From Megalobrama amblycephala (Eukaryota > Chordata > Actinopteri > Cypriniformes > Xenocyprididae), in the NCBI RefSeq assembly GCF_018812025.1, contig NC_063066.1:11083382-11147381 (forward strand): a stretch of DNA of 64,000 bases, read 5' to 3'. Each line of letters starts with the position of its first letter. Positions within the stretch are counted from its first letter, which is position 1. Below the pieces are notes generated by a model that did no database searches, was not told the origin of the DNA, and worked only from the letters and a program-made list of their open reading frames with translations. Position numbers and translations under genes: made by a program. Positions 1-17,702 of the stretch are shown piece after piece.

Positions 1-4328
<4,328 letters not shown>

Positions 4329-4330
4329 TG

Positions 4331-6120
4331 CTGAAGGTCAAAGCTCAGGGTTAGAGGTCAATAAAGACCAGACTATACAATTGTCAGTGTTTGTCATAAC
4401 AAATTAATTAGACCAACCATCAATGCCTGAGCATGAATAAGCAAAGGAAAACAAGTGTCAGTTGCAGAGGCTTTTGGTTAATGACATGACACTCATTTTT
4501 GACAATTTTTTAATACATTGAAAATACAATCCACATATAATGACTTGACTACACATCTTTTAAAATGATCATATTTTTATTTTCTAATTAAAGTCAATTT
4601 AGATATTTTTTGGTGGGGCAAAAAAGTAAAAGTCATCTATATAAAATATTTAAAATAGATTAATTTATGTACACGATTATTTTCTTTTTTAAATTTTACT
4701 TAATAGTTGACATTTTAGATGCATTTTATTTTCTTAATAAGGTTTAAACATTTTTAAACCATATGCAACCCTAAGAACTAAGAACTTTGCATCCCTAACC
4801 CTAGATGTTCAAAAAAACTTCATCGTGTATACTCATATATGTCATTGACCCTTTTCAGAAGAGGGGATAGCAGGCTTGAGATCAACTCTGGTCTTCATCA
4901 TTAATCATCCGTCTGTGACTCTCAAAAGCTTGTAAAGCTTGAATCAAAAAGATCTAGATGCATGGCTCTTTGTAACATTATATTCCATTGAGTGTCTTCA
5001 GTATGGACACACATGTCAGTGGACAATATGAGTTATGGGCAGGGGGAAAGATGACAGGTCAGCAGGATTATAAATTGCAACAGGTTTGGAGCTCAAAACT
5101 TCATGCTGAGACTCTCAAGCTCTCATCCAGGTCTCTGTGGGATAAAAACCGCCCTGCTGAAGAAACCAAAAACCCCTGTGTAGAGTCAAAGACGTACCCT
5201 CTGATCTGTGGCAAGCTTCCCATCCCACCTAGAAAGCTCACAGAGAGCATCAGAGGAGGGTCCAAACTAATAAATACATTCACAGCCTGACATCTAAACT
5301 CCCCTAAGACAAGTTAAGACAGTGAGTTAACCTCTGGTCTCTTATGTCTGTTATGCAGAGGAATAGGCTCAATGACATTGCCGTGAGTCTATGTGTGGAG
5401 CTTTAATATAAAGGAGGTGGGCTGATATCCTTAGGATATCTCAACAGATACTGCCGCCCACAAACTAAAGTTCACACAGTGTTACACGCTAGCTAAACCA
5501 AATTTTCTCTCCCAAACCCATTACTAATGACCCGCTACTAATGCTGAGTCTATGAGTTTGAGCTAATGCAGTCAGCAAATTAGTAAAAACATCCAACCAA
5601 AAACCTGGACTGAAAGTATGTTTTGAAGAATGAAAAAAAGCATGAAACAATAAAAAATAGATAGTCAGCGACCCTAGGCAGTGTGTGCCCAGGCAGGAGG
5701 TTTGCTGATGTGGAAAGACTGTTTTGTTTAATAAAAGTAATCAAGCCATGTGAACACCTCCTGCCCCTGTGGATATGAGCTCATGATCAACACTGGGACC
5801 ACATTGATCATGAACAGAAGACTGGAGAGAGAGGGAGTGTGAACAGGGCTGATCATCCATGTCCATCACACAGCTGGACAATCTGGCTTGGACAGAGGGT
5901 CAACTGAGCCAAAGTATCCACCTCAGGGCTTGTGTGTTTAATACTGATATTAACAGGTGTGGTGGGTCAAGACTCAACTTCATCTGTCAGATACTCCATG
6001 AGTAATGTATACTAAAGTATGGAATTCATCAAAAGCAGAGAGGGAAAATGCTGAAGTGACAAAAAAGATATGAATCCTGCTGCAGACCAACTAGCTAGAA
6101 CAGCCAGAGCAAATGACCAG
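4331..6120. other. Upstream of recognised afap1l1 exons, no gene seen
   Basis: AT-rich at 4480-4760, otherwise mixed, apparently unique sequence. The two ORFs at 4988-5290 lack splice support and known motifs. It probably belongs to the first afap1l1 intron or 5' flank. Confidence 0.4.
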
Positions 6121-6718
6121 TTAAAGGGATAGTTCACCAAAAATGAAATTATCCCATGATTTATTCACCCTCAAGCCATCCTAGGTGTATACGATTATCT
6201 TCTCTCAGACGAACACAATCTGAGTTATATTAAAAAGTCCTGGCTCTTCCCAGCTTTATAATGGTAGTGAATAGCGCTCATGATTTTGAAGCCCAAAAAA
6301 GTGCATCCATCCATCCTTCATGAAAGTAATCCATACGGCTCCAGGGGGTTAATAAAGGTTTTCTTAAGCAAAGCAATGGGTTTTCGTAAGAAAAATATCT
6401 ATATTTAAAACTTTAGAAACTATAATAGCCAGCTTCCGTTAAACATCCGCACGCAAGTTGAATCTGAAAGCATAACCTCGATGCATGACGTAGGAGTAGG
6501 AGAGAGTAGACACCTCTCGTGGTTTAAACAAATAGGGCTGGCCAACAAACCATGAGTGCCATTCACTGCCATTTTAAACTTCGGAAGAGCCAGGATATTT
6601 TTTTTAATATAACTCTGATTGTGTTTGTCTGAAAGAAGATATTCATATACACCTAGCATGGCTTGAGGGTGAGTAAATTATGGAATAATTTTAATGTTTG
6701 TGTGAACCATCTCTTTAA
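6121..6718. mobile_element. Foldback MITE, GGATAGTTCACC family
   Basis: Starts TTAA-AGGGATAGTTCACC and ends GTGAACCATCTCT-TTAA, with inverted arms of about 200 bp around a middle that includes TGCATGACGTAGGAG. Non-autonomous, no coding capacity. Confidence 0.8.
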
Positions 6719-6884
6719 AACCTAGGGTTGTGTGAAAATAAATATTGTAATATTTTACCTCGCAATAATGTAGAAATATTCTGTCATGTCAAAAATCAAT
6801 ATTCGTTACATTTTTGCTCATGAATGTTTTTTAGATATTCAACCAAAATTTAAGCTCATAATAAGCTAATAATATTATATACTG

Positions 6885-7195
6885 TACGCTCTTGTTCAAA
6901 ATTCTGGGGTCGGTATGGTATACTCCGGTCTTCATTGTCACATGATCCTTCGGATCCTTCTAATGTGCTGATTTGGTGCTCAAGAAACATTTCTTATCAT
7001 CAATGTTGAAAACGGTTGTGCTGCTTAATGTGTCTGTGTAAACCAATTATCTCATTTTCAGTTTTAACAATGTAAAAGTCTTGCTTACTGTAACTTTTGT
7101 TCAATGTAATGCATACTTGCTGAATGTATGTACTGTATTCATTTCTAATTCCCCCAAAAGACCACTTGTTTTTCAGTTTAATATTCTGCACATTC
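6885..7195. mobile_element. Remnant of the 'TTCAAAAGTTTGG' MITE family
   Basis: Shares TCTTCATTGTCACATGATCC, CTGATTTGGTGCTCAAGAAA and AATGTTGAAAACGG with the copies at 16.6, 58.1 and 60.0 kb, but is truncated and diverged. Confidence 0.6.
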
Positions 7196-8099
7196 ATGGC
7201 TACACTCCAGTTCGGAATTGAAGTTGATCCAAACTGTGTAAGATATCATGACATAAACAAGCTTAGGAGTTAACATCTGAATGTATAGAAAAATGTGTGA
7301 TGGTACAGTTCAAGCAGATATCAAAGTATTTCAGCCCCTCATCTTGTCTGTCTTTTTTTTTCTCTGTGCTTCGTGTAGTTGTACATAAACGGCCACCACC
7401 CTCTTCCACATCCCCCTGAGAAACCTTAATGAATGATGTGCTTCTAGTCAGATTGTGCTGTGGTCCAGAAAATGTCAAAACGCTTCAGGATCACATCTCT
7501 CCATAGGGAAGGTGAGGAGTTTAAAAGCCACAAAGAAACACAAATACTCTAATTCACACAAACACATTCTTACACCCACATGCACAGAAATTACTCATCT
7601 GAAATTTGGGTCAGCATACTGCTGCTTTGACAAGAGTGTTTTTTCTTCTTCTTTGATTCACCACAGTTGCAGAACCTTTGTTATTGACTAATGTACTGCA
7701 AAACATCTCACTTCCTTTCATCGTGTCCCCAGCTGCCTTACAGGCACTCCCACCGGTGTGTAAGTTTGAGTGTTTCTCTATTCAGACTTGTTGACACAAG
7801 GCCCCTGCGATCACAAAAAGCCTGAGTTTAACTTTACGTGTTGGCCTCGCCATGACCTTCTCCAGGAGACACAGTTGGGTAGCAACTAAAGTGGCACAAT
7901 GTCCCAGATTTGCTACATGTGTCCACTTGGCAAATTATTTGAAGAATGTAGTGTTAAAAAGCAATGCATAAGCAGTTCAGTTTGAAGAGCAGGGCAAGAA
8001 TAAGAGTCAGCATAGTAAATGTGTTAGTGTCACATGATGCTGAAGTTGGCATAGCTCTTTTGTGAAGTGAAGTCACAGGAAATGTAACCAGACTGATGA
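7196..8099. other. Unique-looking intergenic DNA, no gene seen
   Basis: No repeat ends, splice-bounded ORFs or RNA genes recognised. The ORFs of 70-78 codons here are not supported. Confidence 0.35.
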
Positions 8100-9327
8100 T
8101 ACACTATATTGCCAAAAGTTTTGGGATGCTTGCCTTTACGTGCACATGAACTTTAATGACATCCCACTCTTAATCCGTAAGGTTTAATATGGAGTTGGCC
8201 CACCCTTTGCAGCTATAACAGCTTCAACTCTTCTGGGAAGGCTTTTCACAAGGTTTAGGAGTGTGTTTATGGGAATTTTTGACCATTCTTCTAGAAGCAT
8301 ATTTGTGAGGTCAGGCACTGATGTTGGACGAGAAGGCCTGGCTCGCAGTCTCCTCTCTAATTCATCCCAAAGGTATTCTGTCTGATTGAGGTCAGGACTC
8401 TGTGCAGGCCAGTCAAGTTCCTCCACACCAAACTCGCTCATCCATGTTTTTATGGACCTTGCTTTGTGCACTGGTGCGCAGTCATGTTGGAACAGGAAGG
8501 GGACATCCCCAAACTGTTCCCACAAAGTTGGGAGCATGAAATTGTCCAAAATGTCTTGGTATGCTGAAGCATTAAGAGTTCCATTCACTGGAACTAAGGG
8601 GCCAAGCCCAACCCCTGAAAAACAACCCCACACCATAATCCTCCTCCACCAAACTTTACACTTGGCACAATGCAGTCAGGCAAGTATCGTTCTCCTGGCA
8701 ACTGCCAAACCCAGACTCGTCCAACGGATTGCCAGACAGAGAAGCATGATTCGTCACTCCAGAGAACATGTTTCCACTGCTCTAGAGTCTAGTAGTGGCG
8801 TGCTTTACACTGCATCCGACGCTTTGCATTGCACTTGGTGATGTAAGGCTTGGATGCAGCTGCTCAGCCATGGAAACCCATTCCATGAAGCTCTCTATGC
8901 ACTGTTCTTGAGCTAATCTGAAGGTCGCACAAAGTTTGGAGGTCTGAAGTTATTGACTCTGCAGAAAGTTGGCAACTTCTGCAACTTTACCCCGCTCTGT
9001 GATTTTACATAGCCTACCACTTCATGGATGAGTTGCTGTTGTTCCCAATTGTTCCACTTTGTTATGATACCAATAACAGTTGACTGTGGAATATTTAGTA
9101 GTGAGGAAATTTCACAAATGGACTTATTGCACAGGTGGCAACCTATCAGGGTACCACGCTTGAATTCACTGAGCTCTTGAGAGCAACCCATTCTTTCACA
9201 AATGTTTGTAGAAACAGTCTGCATGCCTAGGTGCTTGAGTTTATACACCTGTGGCCATGGAATTGATTGGAACACCTGAATTCAATGATTTGGGGGGGTG
9301 TCCTAATTCTTTTGGCAATATAGTGTA
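8100..9327 (-). mobile_element. Tc1-like transposon with TA target duplication
   Basis: Bounded by TACACTATATTGCCAAAAG (8100-8118) and its inverted copy CTTTTGGCAATATAGTGTA (9309-9327), with TA at each edge as expected for Tc1/mariner insertion. Length about 1.23 kb. Carries a broken transposase on the minus strand. Confidence 0.92.
8184..9200 (-). pseudogene. Tc1-like transposase, degenerate
   Basis: The N-terminal HTH part reads ELSEFKRGTLIGCHLC and KSICEISSLLNIPQSTV (about 9190-9060). The C-terminal DDE half reads [43 protein letters not shown] and ends [11 protein letters not shown]. Between 8640 and 9050 the frame is lost, with indels around the WSDES segment. In the usual FQHDNAPVHKA the second catalytic Asp is retained, but Asn is Cys here. 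Family function is cut-and-paste transposition. This copy is dead. Confidence 0.9.
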
Positions 9328-11100
9328 TCATTTTATAATAGTAAATAATTACAGAATAGGCTTCATTAAACCATAGAAACACTAAGTAGAATTGTATGGT
9401 TTAGGCAGGTTGATGCTAGTTAGTGCTAGTTTGATGCGCTGTTCTACCTGATGGAACAACATAGAAAGATGTTCACCAGCAATGGAAATTAGTATGAACC
9501 AAGTTCAGTTTTATTCAACTAAAATGCCATCAGTTTTTCTGTTCAGTAACCTGGATATGTATTATGTTTTTGTGCATTTCCCATAAAGAACACAAGAGTC
9601 AGGTGAAGTTACAACTGAGATTAGGAAATCTTAATGAACAAAGTCTGAGGGCAGTTAGGACCATCTTAAACCAACATGAGCGCAATGGAGCATACATGAT
9701 TCCAACAGAGATACGCTCTTACATGAGATCAAACACATTTGTGCTTCTCTTTATCTTGAGCTGCACCTGTGGAGGGTCATTTCCAAAGCCAAGCACAACA
9801 CGGGGCTACATGCCCACTCCCCTCCAGAGAGCAGCACATGTGGTCCGCTCTGATAATACCACATCAAAACAGCATAGTGCGAACACAGAAATCCACACCG
9901 GCGCTCAAAGCCAGATCCAGCTAACCTGCAGGTTCTCCTGATGGCAGGGATGTTTGATGCTTTCTTTTGGATCAACCCCTTGTGAGATGTTTTCATCTCT
10001 GTCTACGAGATCGCGCAGGCAAATCAGAGTTGATAATCTATTATTCTTTCTGCTCACTTGAAAGCACTTTACTGACAGTCGTATTGTTTCAACATAATCT
10101 AAAAGCCATGCTGAGGAATGTGAAGTTGGCGTTGAAAGCTGTGTTTTTAGAGGACAACGGGGCGGTTTCCGAGAACTGCACCAGTGCTTTAGCACTCAGC
10201 ACCTCACACATTGCTGAAAAGCGAGGAAACATTCCTCACCTCATTAAAAGTGCAGCCAAATAGCTTTAAGATGCCTACCAGAGATAGTAATGTATACTCT
10301 ATTGTGAAAACCACAGCACTCCTCAAGAAACCTCTAAACACCTTAGTGAAATCTTATTTTAGCGTATTTTGCTTAGACAACAAATACAATGCCTGTTAAA
10401 ACTTGTAAAGATAATTTTATGTGTGATGCTACTAAAGAAATGTACTCGTAAAGCAATATGCAAAGTCAACAACTAAAATGCCTATGAACTGCTGATGGAT
10501 TTATTATGCTAAATTCAAGTTGGAATTACTGCATTTAACTAAAACTAATCAATATGTTTCACTTTAGCTTGTACGGAAATCATTCATCCAAATGTGAAAG
10601 CTATTTGATAATACAATTATCTAGTTCCCAAGGAAAAAAGACTAACATGCGAGTAACAAAACACCTACCAGAAACAGCTGCTGAGGAGGAGACTGCCAGG
10701 CCCACCATCTCCTTTCCTGAGACAACTAGAGTCATACAGTTGTTATTGAACAAGTCACAGCAATCCAGAGTGGTGGAATCATCTGATAAACTGACTCATT
10801 CAAGGTGCATTTCCTTCACATTTATCACTTTCTTTCCTGTGTCTAGATTAAAAGTGACTGAGGGATAGCAGGGGAATTTATCCTCCCTTTCTGGTCTTTT
10901 GGTGTGTGTGTGTGTCTGGGGGTGGGGTGCTCAGTGATGACTGTGAGTGTGAAGTAAGGGGAGGCACCAAGTCCTGATCTAATTCAGCGGGGTTCTATAG
11001 CACCTGGGATAGGCCTTGAGTAAATACACACATCCATGCCCCACAGGGGAGAGTATGGAGATCAACAGCCCTTACCAGCACTCTTCCACTGTCCTCTAAA
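9328..11100. other. Unique-looking intergenic DNA with candidate first exon
   Basis: No repeat ends recognised. Contains the candidate afap1l1 exon at 10669-10708, a short (GT)n near 10902 and several unsupported ORFs (e.g. 9564-9941). Possible promoter-proximal DNA. Confidence 0.3.
10669..10708 (-). CDS. Candidate upstream first coding exon of afap1l1
   Basis: Minus-strand ATG at 10708 in a strong context (GGAGATGG), 13 codons MVGLAVSSSAAVS plus one base, then donor CTG|GTAGGT. Phase 1 fits the acceptor before 4330 exactly, giving ...VSA-MELLVTEL. It does not resemble the mammalian MDRxx start, and phase matches one time in three by chance, so this is only a candidate. Confidence 0.22.
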
Positions 11101-11349
11101 CCAAAGATTTCTTCTTTTTTTTTTTTTTTGAGTACAATTTATTTATTTTGTTTTTATTGCCATACCAGCATCTATGGTTATTTTCATGGCAAGATAGATG
11201 TATTTTAAAAGAAATAAATAGTGGTAACGTATTGAAAATCAACAACTGGAAAAAAGTAGGAAAAAAAAAACGTACATCAATTACCAACAATTTGGCTATT
11301 TTCTAATAATTTAGCTTATTATTAAAAATGACAAGCCAGCAAAGATTGC

Positions 11350-12810
11350 AGTTCAGGCCCCGTTTACACTAGTGAGTTTTCGTTTTAAAACGCTTAAGTT
11401 TTGCTACGGTTACGCCTGTCGTTTACACTACATCGTTTACGAACCTCGAAAACGTAGACTGCAGACCCCGTTTTAGTTAGAAAACGCGGGGTTGCATTTC
11501 AGTATAAACTGACCAAAACGGAGACTTTTGAAAACGATGGCGTGGCTGCCCACATTCGCTCAACGTATCCTTGACGACCATGTAAACAATAACATGGAGA
11601 CTGAACTGCAATCTTTCAGAGTCCCTTTAAGACAAGTCATTTCACTCGGCGGCCATCTTTGAAACGCTTCTCGGGCATCCTGGGCATCCATGCAGCTCCT
11701 ATCTCTTTGAATGGGGAAACATCAAATTCTCCAAAGCTGTTTGCCAAGTTTTCGATTAAATTTCATATTTGAAATCACCAATGAATTCTAACAACAACTG
11801 TCTCATAATTTTTTTTCCAAACACTCGAATCATGACAAAAAGCTGGATCAAGCTAATGTGCATGCGCAGACCTATGCGCGTCTCTTGTGCCTCATTTAGG
11901 AGGCGCGCGTCTGACTGTTTCTATAGAAACCAGTGCTTCTAACGGCCGCTGCAGTGACGCGGTGACTTTACCAGTCGGCGATTGGCTCTTATTTTGAAGG
12001 CGGGACTTATTCCGCCATATTGCGCGTTACACTTTCTCCCATTCAAAACAATACGAATGACATGTCTTGTGTTATTCTATAGTCTTTGAATCTTTGTTGT
12101 AATTTTTAACAGCCATTGTGCAGTTAAACTCTGCATTTTGTTAGTACTGCAGCTGCCTACATGCGCAAGAGGCAACCATTTACTTGTACGCGCATGCCCA
12201 GTGTGTCATGTGACATGCTTTTTCGGATGTGTAGTGTAGACCAGTGGTTCTCAAACCTGTCCTGGGGACCCCTCACCACTGCACATTTTGCATGTTTCCC
12301 TCATCTAACACCTGATTCAACTCATCAACTAATTAGTAGAAACTGCAAGAGTTGAATTGGGTGTGTCTGATGAGGGAGACATACAAAATGTGGAGCGGTA
12401 AGGGGTCCCCAGGACAGGTTTGAGAACCACTGGTGTAGACAGATCGTTTCTGAAACGCTGTGGAAATGCCAGTGTAGACGAGGATCGTTTTCATTTTAAA
12501 ACGCTGTTTTAAAACAAAAACACACTTGTGTAAAAGGGGCCTCAGTCTCCATGTTATTGTTTACACGGTCGTCGAGGATACGCAGAGTGAACGTGGGCAG
12601 CTCCACCATCATTTTCAAAAGTCTCTGTTTTGATCCGTTTATACTGAAATGCAACCCCGGCGTTTTCAAACTAAAACAGGGTCTGCAGCATTTTCAGAAG
12701 TCTCCATTTTTGAGGTTCGGAAATGTTGGCGTAGTGTAAACGACAGGTGTAACCATAGCAAATCGTATGCATTTTAAAACGAAAATGCACTAGTGTAAAC
12801 AGGGCCTTAG
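11350..12810. mobile_element. Long-inverted-repeat DNA element (GGCCCCGTTTACACTAGTG)
   Basis: Left arm from GGCCCCGTTTACACTAGTG and right arm ending CACTAGTGTAAACAGGGCCT, with inverted homology of about 240 bp (AAAACGG, CATGTAAACAATAACATGG and others). No transposase. A separate hAT MITE sits inside. Confidence 0.8.
12242..12432. mobile_element. hAT-type MITE with 8-bp target duplication
   Basis: 191-bp palindromic element from CAGTGGTTCTCAAACCTGTC to its inverted copy GACAGGTTTGAGAACCACTG. It is flanked by the perfect 8-bp duplication GTGTAGAC (12234-12241 and 12433-12440), diagnostic for hAT transposition. Nested in the 11.35-12.81 kb element. Confidence 0.93.
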
Positions 12811-14261
12811 AAATATGTGAATTTAGTTTTTTCTTTTTTTGGAGGAAAATTTGCCGTTTAATCTCATATTTCTCTTATTTATTTTTGTAGCACTAAATTG
12901 CAGTAATAATGACCGTTTTCAAACAGGTTTCCAAACACTTTCCAGTATGCCACTGGTCGAAAATACATTGGCTTAGTCCCACCAATCTATTTTCTATTTT
13001 AAAAACTGACATTATTTTTTGAGCCAAGTTTCTTTATTGGGTTGGTTTTAAAAAAAAAAGAGAGAATTTGGGGGAAATTAATTGACTATTTTATTTTTAA
13101 GCACATTAAACTGGAATAGACAAAAGTATTAGACCTATAACATCAAAACCCTACCTTTTGATCCTTATGAGACAGTCATTGATTTGTATCTATCTGCCTG
13201 CAGTCTCTTCTAAGTGAACAGGGTGTCTCTACTCCCTACATAATGTTACAGTGCCCCTAGAGACTGTATGTTACACACAAAGGAGCCATTCTACCGGTGT
13301 GCTCGAGTGAAGAGAAGGGAGTCTAGTTCTCTTCATTGTGTTCACTCATCCAGAGAGGAGTCAGGTGCTGACATGCACAGACACACATCAGCACGTTCAG
13401 AGTGACGTTACTCAAAGCCATAGGCAAAATCTAAGACACTCGGCAGGATCTGACATGCAGAATAGCTCAAAACCCACTCACACACACTCACACGTCTTTT
13501 AAAAAAAAAAAAAACACACTTTGTGCAGATAAGCTGGTCGTATCAGCAGTTATATCTCAACACTGAAAGGGGACACTTTTCTGTCCATTTGTCAATTGCG
13601 GTTCCTGAGGGCATGTTACGTCTTGCGAGACAGATGAGATGCTGAAGGTTTGTGTAGTTAAACTTTGCAGACCTGTTGCTAGACAGCCTGGCACTAGAGA
13701 TAAAAGACGGTCGAGGCAAGAGAAGCCATTTATGTGCGCTTAAGTTATCAGATGATACATTCAAACCACAATTATTATACTTAAGTATGTTCATTATAGT
13801 AGTTCTGTTGATTCAGCTTTCTATACTAATGATCCTTCTCAGCATTTAAATGTTTGCAAAGACAAGCATCAATACTACTATGACCCTGTTTATACCTGGT
13901 ATTAATTGGTCAGTGCTAAATAAAAGGTATAAAGGTCACAATGTATTGTAATCTGATCACTGAAACCACATACAGATTGAGTGTTAAATGCATCACATTC
14001 TGATGCATCCTGGAAAGTGAGGGACCAACTACTCACCTGTCTATCATTCACTGGTCTGAAACGTGGCATGTCAACTTTGCCAGTTTGGAGAAGTGCGTTT
14101 TATACACATGCAAAAGACTTTGAATAATTTCTTCAGTATAACTGATATCAACAAGCAGCAACAGAGATCAAGAAATTCAGTTAATACTGAATTTAGCTTG
14201 AAATATCGCATTTGTGCTTTGATTAAAATTCATGTACACATTAAAAAGTTTGGAGACTGCT
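12811..14261. other. Intergenic DNA, mostly unique
   Basis: No gene seen. GACCCTGTTTATACCTGGTATT near 13881 resembles one end of a fish MITE, but the other end is missing. There is a poly(A) run near 13500. Confidence 0.35.
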
Positions 14262-15140
14262 AAAAGCGGCAGTCTGTAAGTTTTGCCTCTTTGTCGCCAT
14301 CTCGGTTTGAAACCTGCAATTGCAGTTATTTGCGGAATTATCATCTTTATGTGGGTTGTGCATCGGCACGGCTCCTCAGCGCGGATTAATCTATTGTTTT
14401 GAGGAGAATGTGTGGCTGTCAGTCACCGCACCAGTGGATACTGTACTTCGCAGTCACAAATTGGAGTCTTGGAAGTATGACCAAAATACAAATTTTCACT
14501 GGAAAATGTCATCTGAACAAATTACAAATCTGCCACTTTTGTTCTGACCAACTGAGAAAAAAAGCACTACAATAAATCGCGCCACCATAGGTAATTAAAT
14601 CTAACGATCGCTTAGCTCATATCACATCAAACCATGCAAATTATTATTATTGTTTTACTTCTAAAAATGTTCTCAAATTGTTAATGTTAACAACATCAGC
14701 ATTGCATGACTACATGTATGAATATGTAATATGTTTATAAGCAACTGAAAAAAGCACAAATGTCAGGGCATGTCAAAACTTCTTCAGGGCCCTAAATTAG
14801 CCTCAGACCCCAGAAGGTTAATGTATTAGTGTTACCTGTAGATTTAAATTTCTGTACAGTTCAAACTCTAACGTTAATTTGTCATACAATCCACCATCAA
14901 AAGAAGTTTAATTATTCCAGCTGCTGTGAGAAAAGGCTATAAATGATCCGTCACCTGCAGCAATCCTCACATGCAATATAGCCAACTAGCTGGGACTCCT
15001 CCTTTATGTAAACAGAAGTGACGTAATGGTGCAAAGACGAATGGCGGCATGCTTGAATTTCCCGGAGAAACCTACCAGTAAACCACTCGAAATTACAAAT
15101 TATTACAAGCTTACTGTTGTGAATCGAGATAAGGTAAGGA
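14262..15140. mobile_element. Truncated TTAA-type element (copy A of 'CTGTCTGTAAGTTTTGCC')
   Basis: From CGGCAGTCTGTAAGTTTTGC to TTACTGTTGTGAATCGAGAT it parallels 20088-20831 (same TTTGTCGCCATCTC, CGGCACGGCTCCTC, TCACATCAAACC blocks). The right end is lost at the (TA)n tract. No coding capacity. Confidence 0.75.
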
Positions 15141-15148
15141 TTATATTA

Positions 15149-16578
<1,430 letters not shown>

Positions 16579-16587
16579 ATATATATA

Positions 16588-17702
16588 TACAGTACAGTTC
16601 AAAAGTTTGGAACCACTAAGATTTTTAATGCTTTTAAAAGAAGTTTCGTCTGCTCACCAAGGCTACATTTATTTAATTAAAAATACAGTAAAAACAGTAA
16701 TATTGTGAAATATTATTACAATTTAAAATAACTGTTTTCTATTTGAATAGTAATTTATTCCTGTGATGGCAAAGCTGAATTTTCAGCATCATTACTCCAG
16801 TCTTCAGTGTCACATGATCCTTCAGAAATCATTCTAATATGCTGATCTGCTGCTCAAGAAACATTTAATGTGTACAATTGTACAAAATATTTGTGTACAA
16901 TATTTTTTTTCAGGATTGTTTGATGAATAGAAAGTTCAAAAGAACAGTGTTTATCTGAAATCTAATCTTTTGTAACATTATAAATGTCTTTACTGCCACT
17001 TTTGATTGATTTAATGCATCCTTGCTGAATAAAAGTATTCATTTCTTTAATTTCTTTTCAAAAAAATAAAAATAAAAATTCTTACTAACCCCAGACTTTT
17101 GAACGGTAGTGTATAATGCTACAGAAGCTTTGTATTTCAGATAAATGCTGTTGTTTTGAACTTTCTATTCATCAAGGAATCCTGAAAAAAAAAGTACACA
17201 ACTGTTTTCAACATTGAAAATAATCATAAATGTTTATTGAGCAGCAAATCAGCATATTAGAATGATTTCTGAAGGATCATGTGACACTGAAGACTGGAGA
17301 AACGATGCTGAAAATTCAGCTTTGCATCACAGGAATAAATTACTTTGTCAAATATATTTAAATAGTACACAGTTATTTTAAATTGTAATAATATTTCACA
17401 ATATTAATACTTAAAACAATATTTAAACACGATAATAAATGTTTCTCGAGCACCAAATCAGAATATTAAAATGATTTCTAAAAGGATCATCATGTGACAC
17501 TGAAGACTTGAGTAATGATGCGGAAAAAAGCTTTGCACCACAGAAATAAATTGCATTTTAAAATGCATTATGATAGAAAACAGTTATTTTAATGTGTAAT
17601 AAGATTTCACAATATTACTATATTACTGCATTTATCAAATAATCAGCCTTGGTGAGCCTAAAATACTTCTTTCAAAAACAGAATTTGAATGGTAGTGTAT
17701 AT
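16588..17702. mobile_element. Composite palindromic MITE, 'TTCAAAAGTTTGG' family
   Basis: CAGTACAGTTCAAAAGTTTG (16590) to AACGGTAGTGTATA (17113), followed by an inverted partner to about 17405 and a third diverged copy ending GAATGGTAGTGTATA (17702). The first 0.8 kb matches the reverse of 59.75-60.69 kb, including the internal junction. Confidence 0.8.

Noticed and set aside
8386..8841. Plus-strand 151-aa ORF
   Set aside because: Antisense shadow of the degenerate Tc1 transposase.
13543..13794. MDRK-like start on the minus strand near 13588 as afap1l1 exon 1
   Set aside because: Resembles mammalian MDR, but the only donor-like site (AAAA|GTGTCC) is weak and in the wrong phase for the 4330 acceptor.
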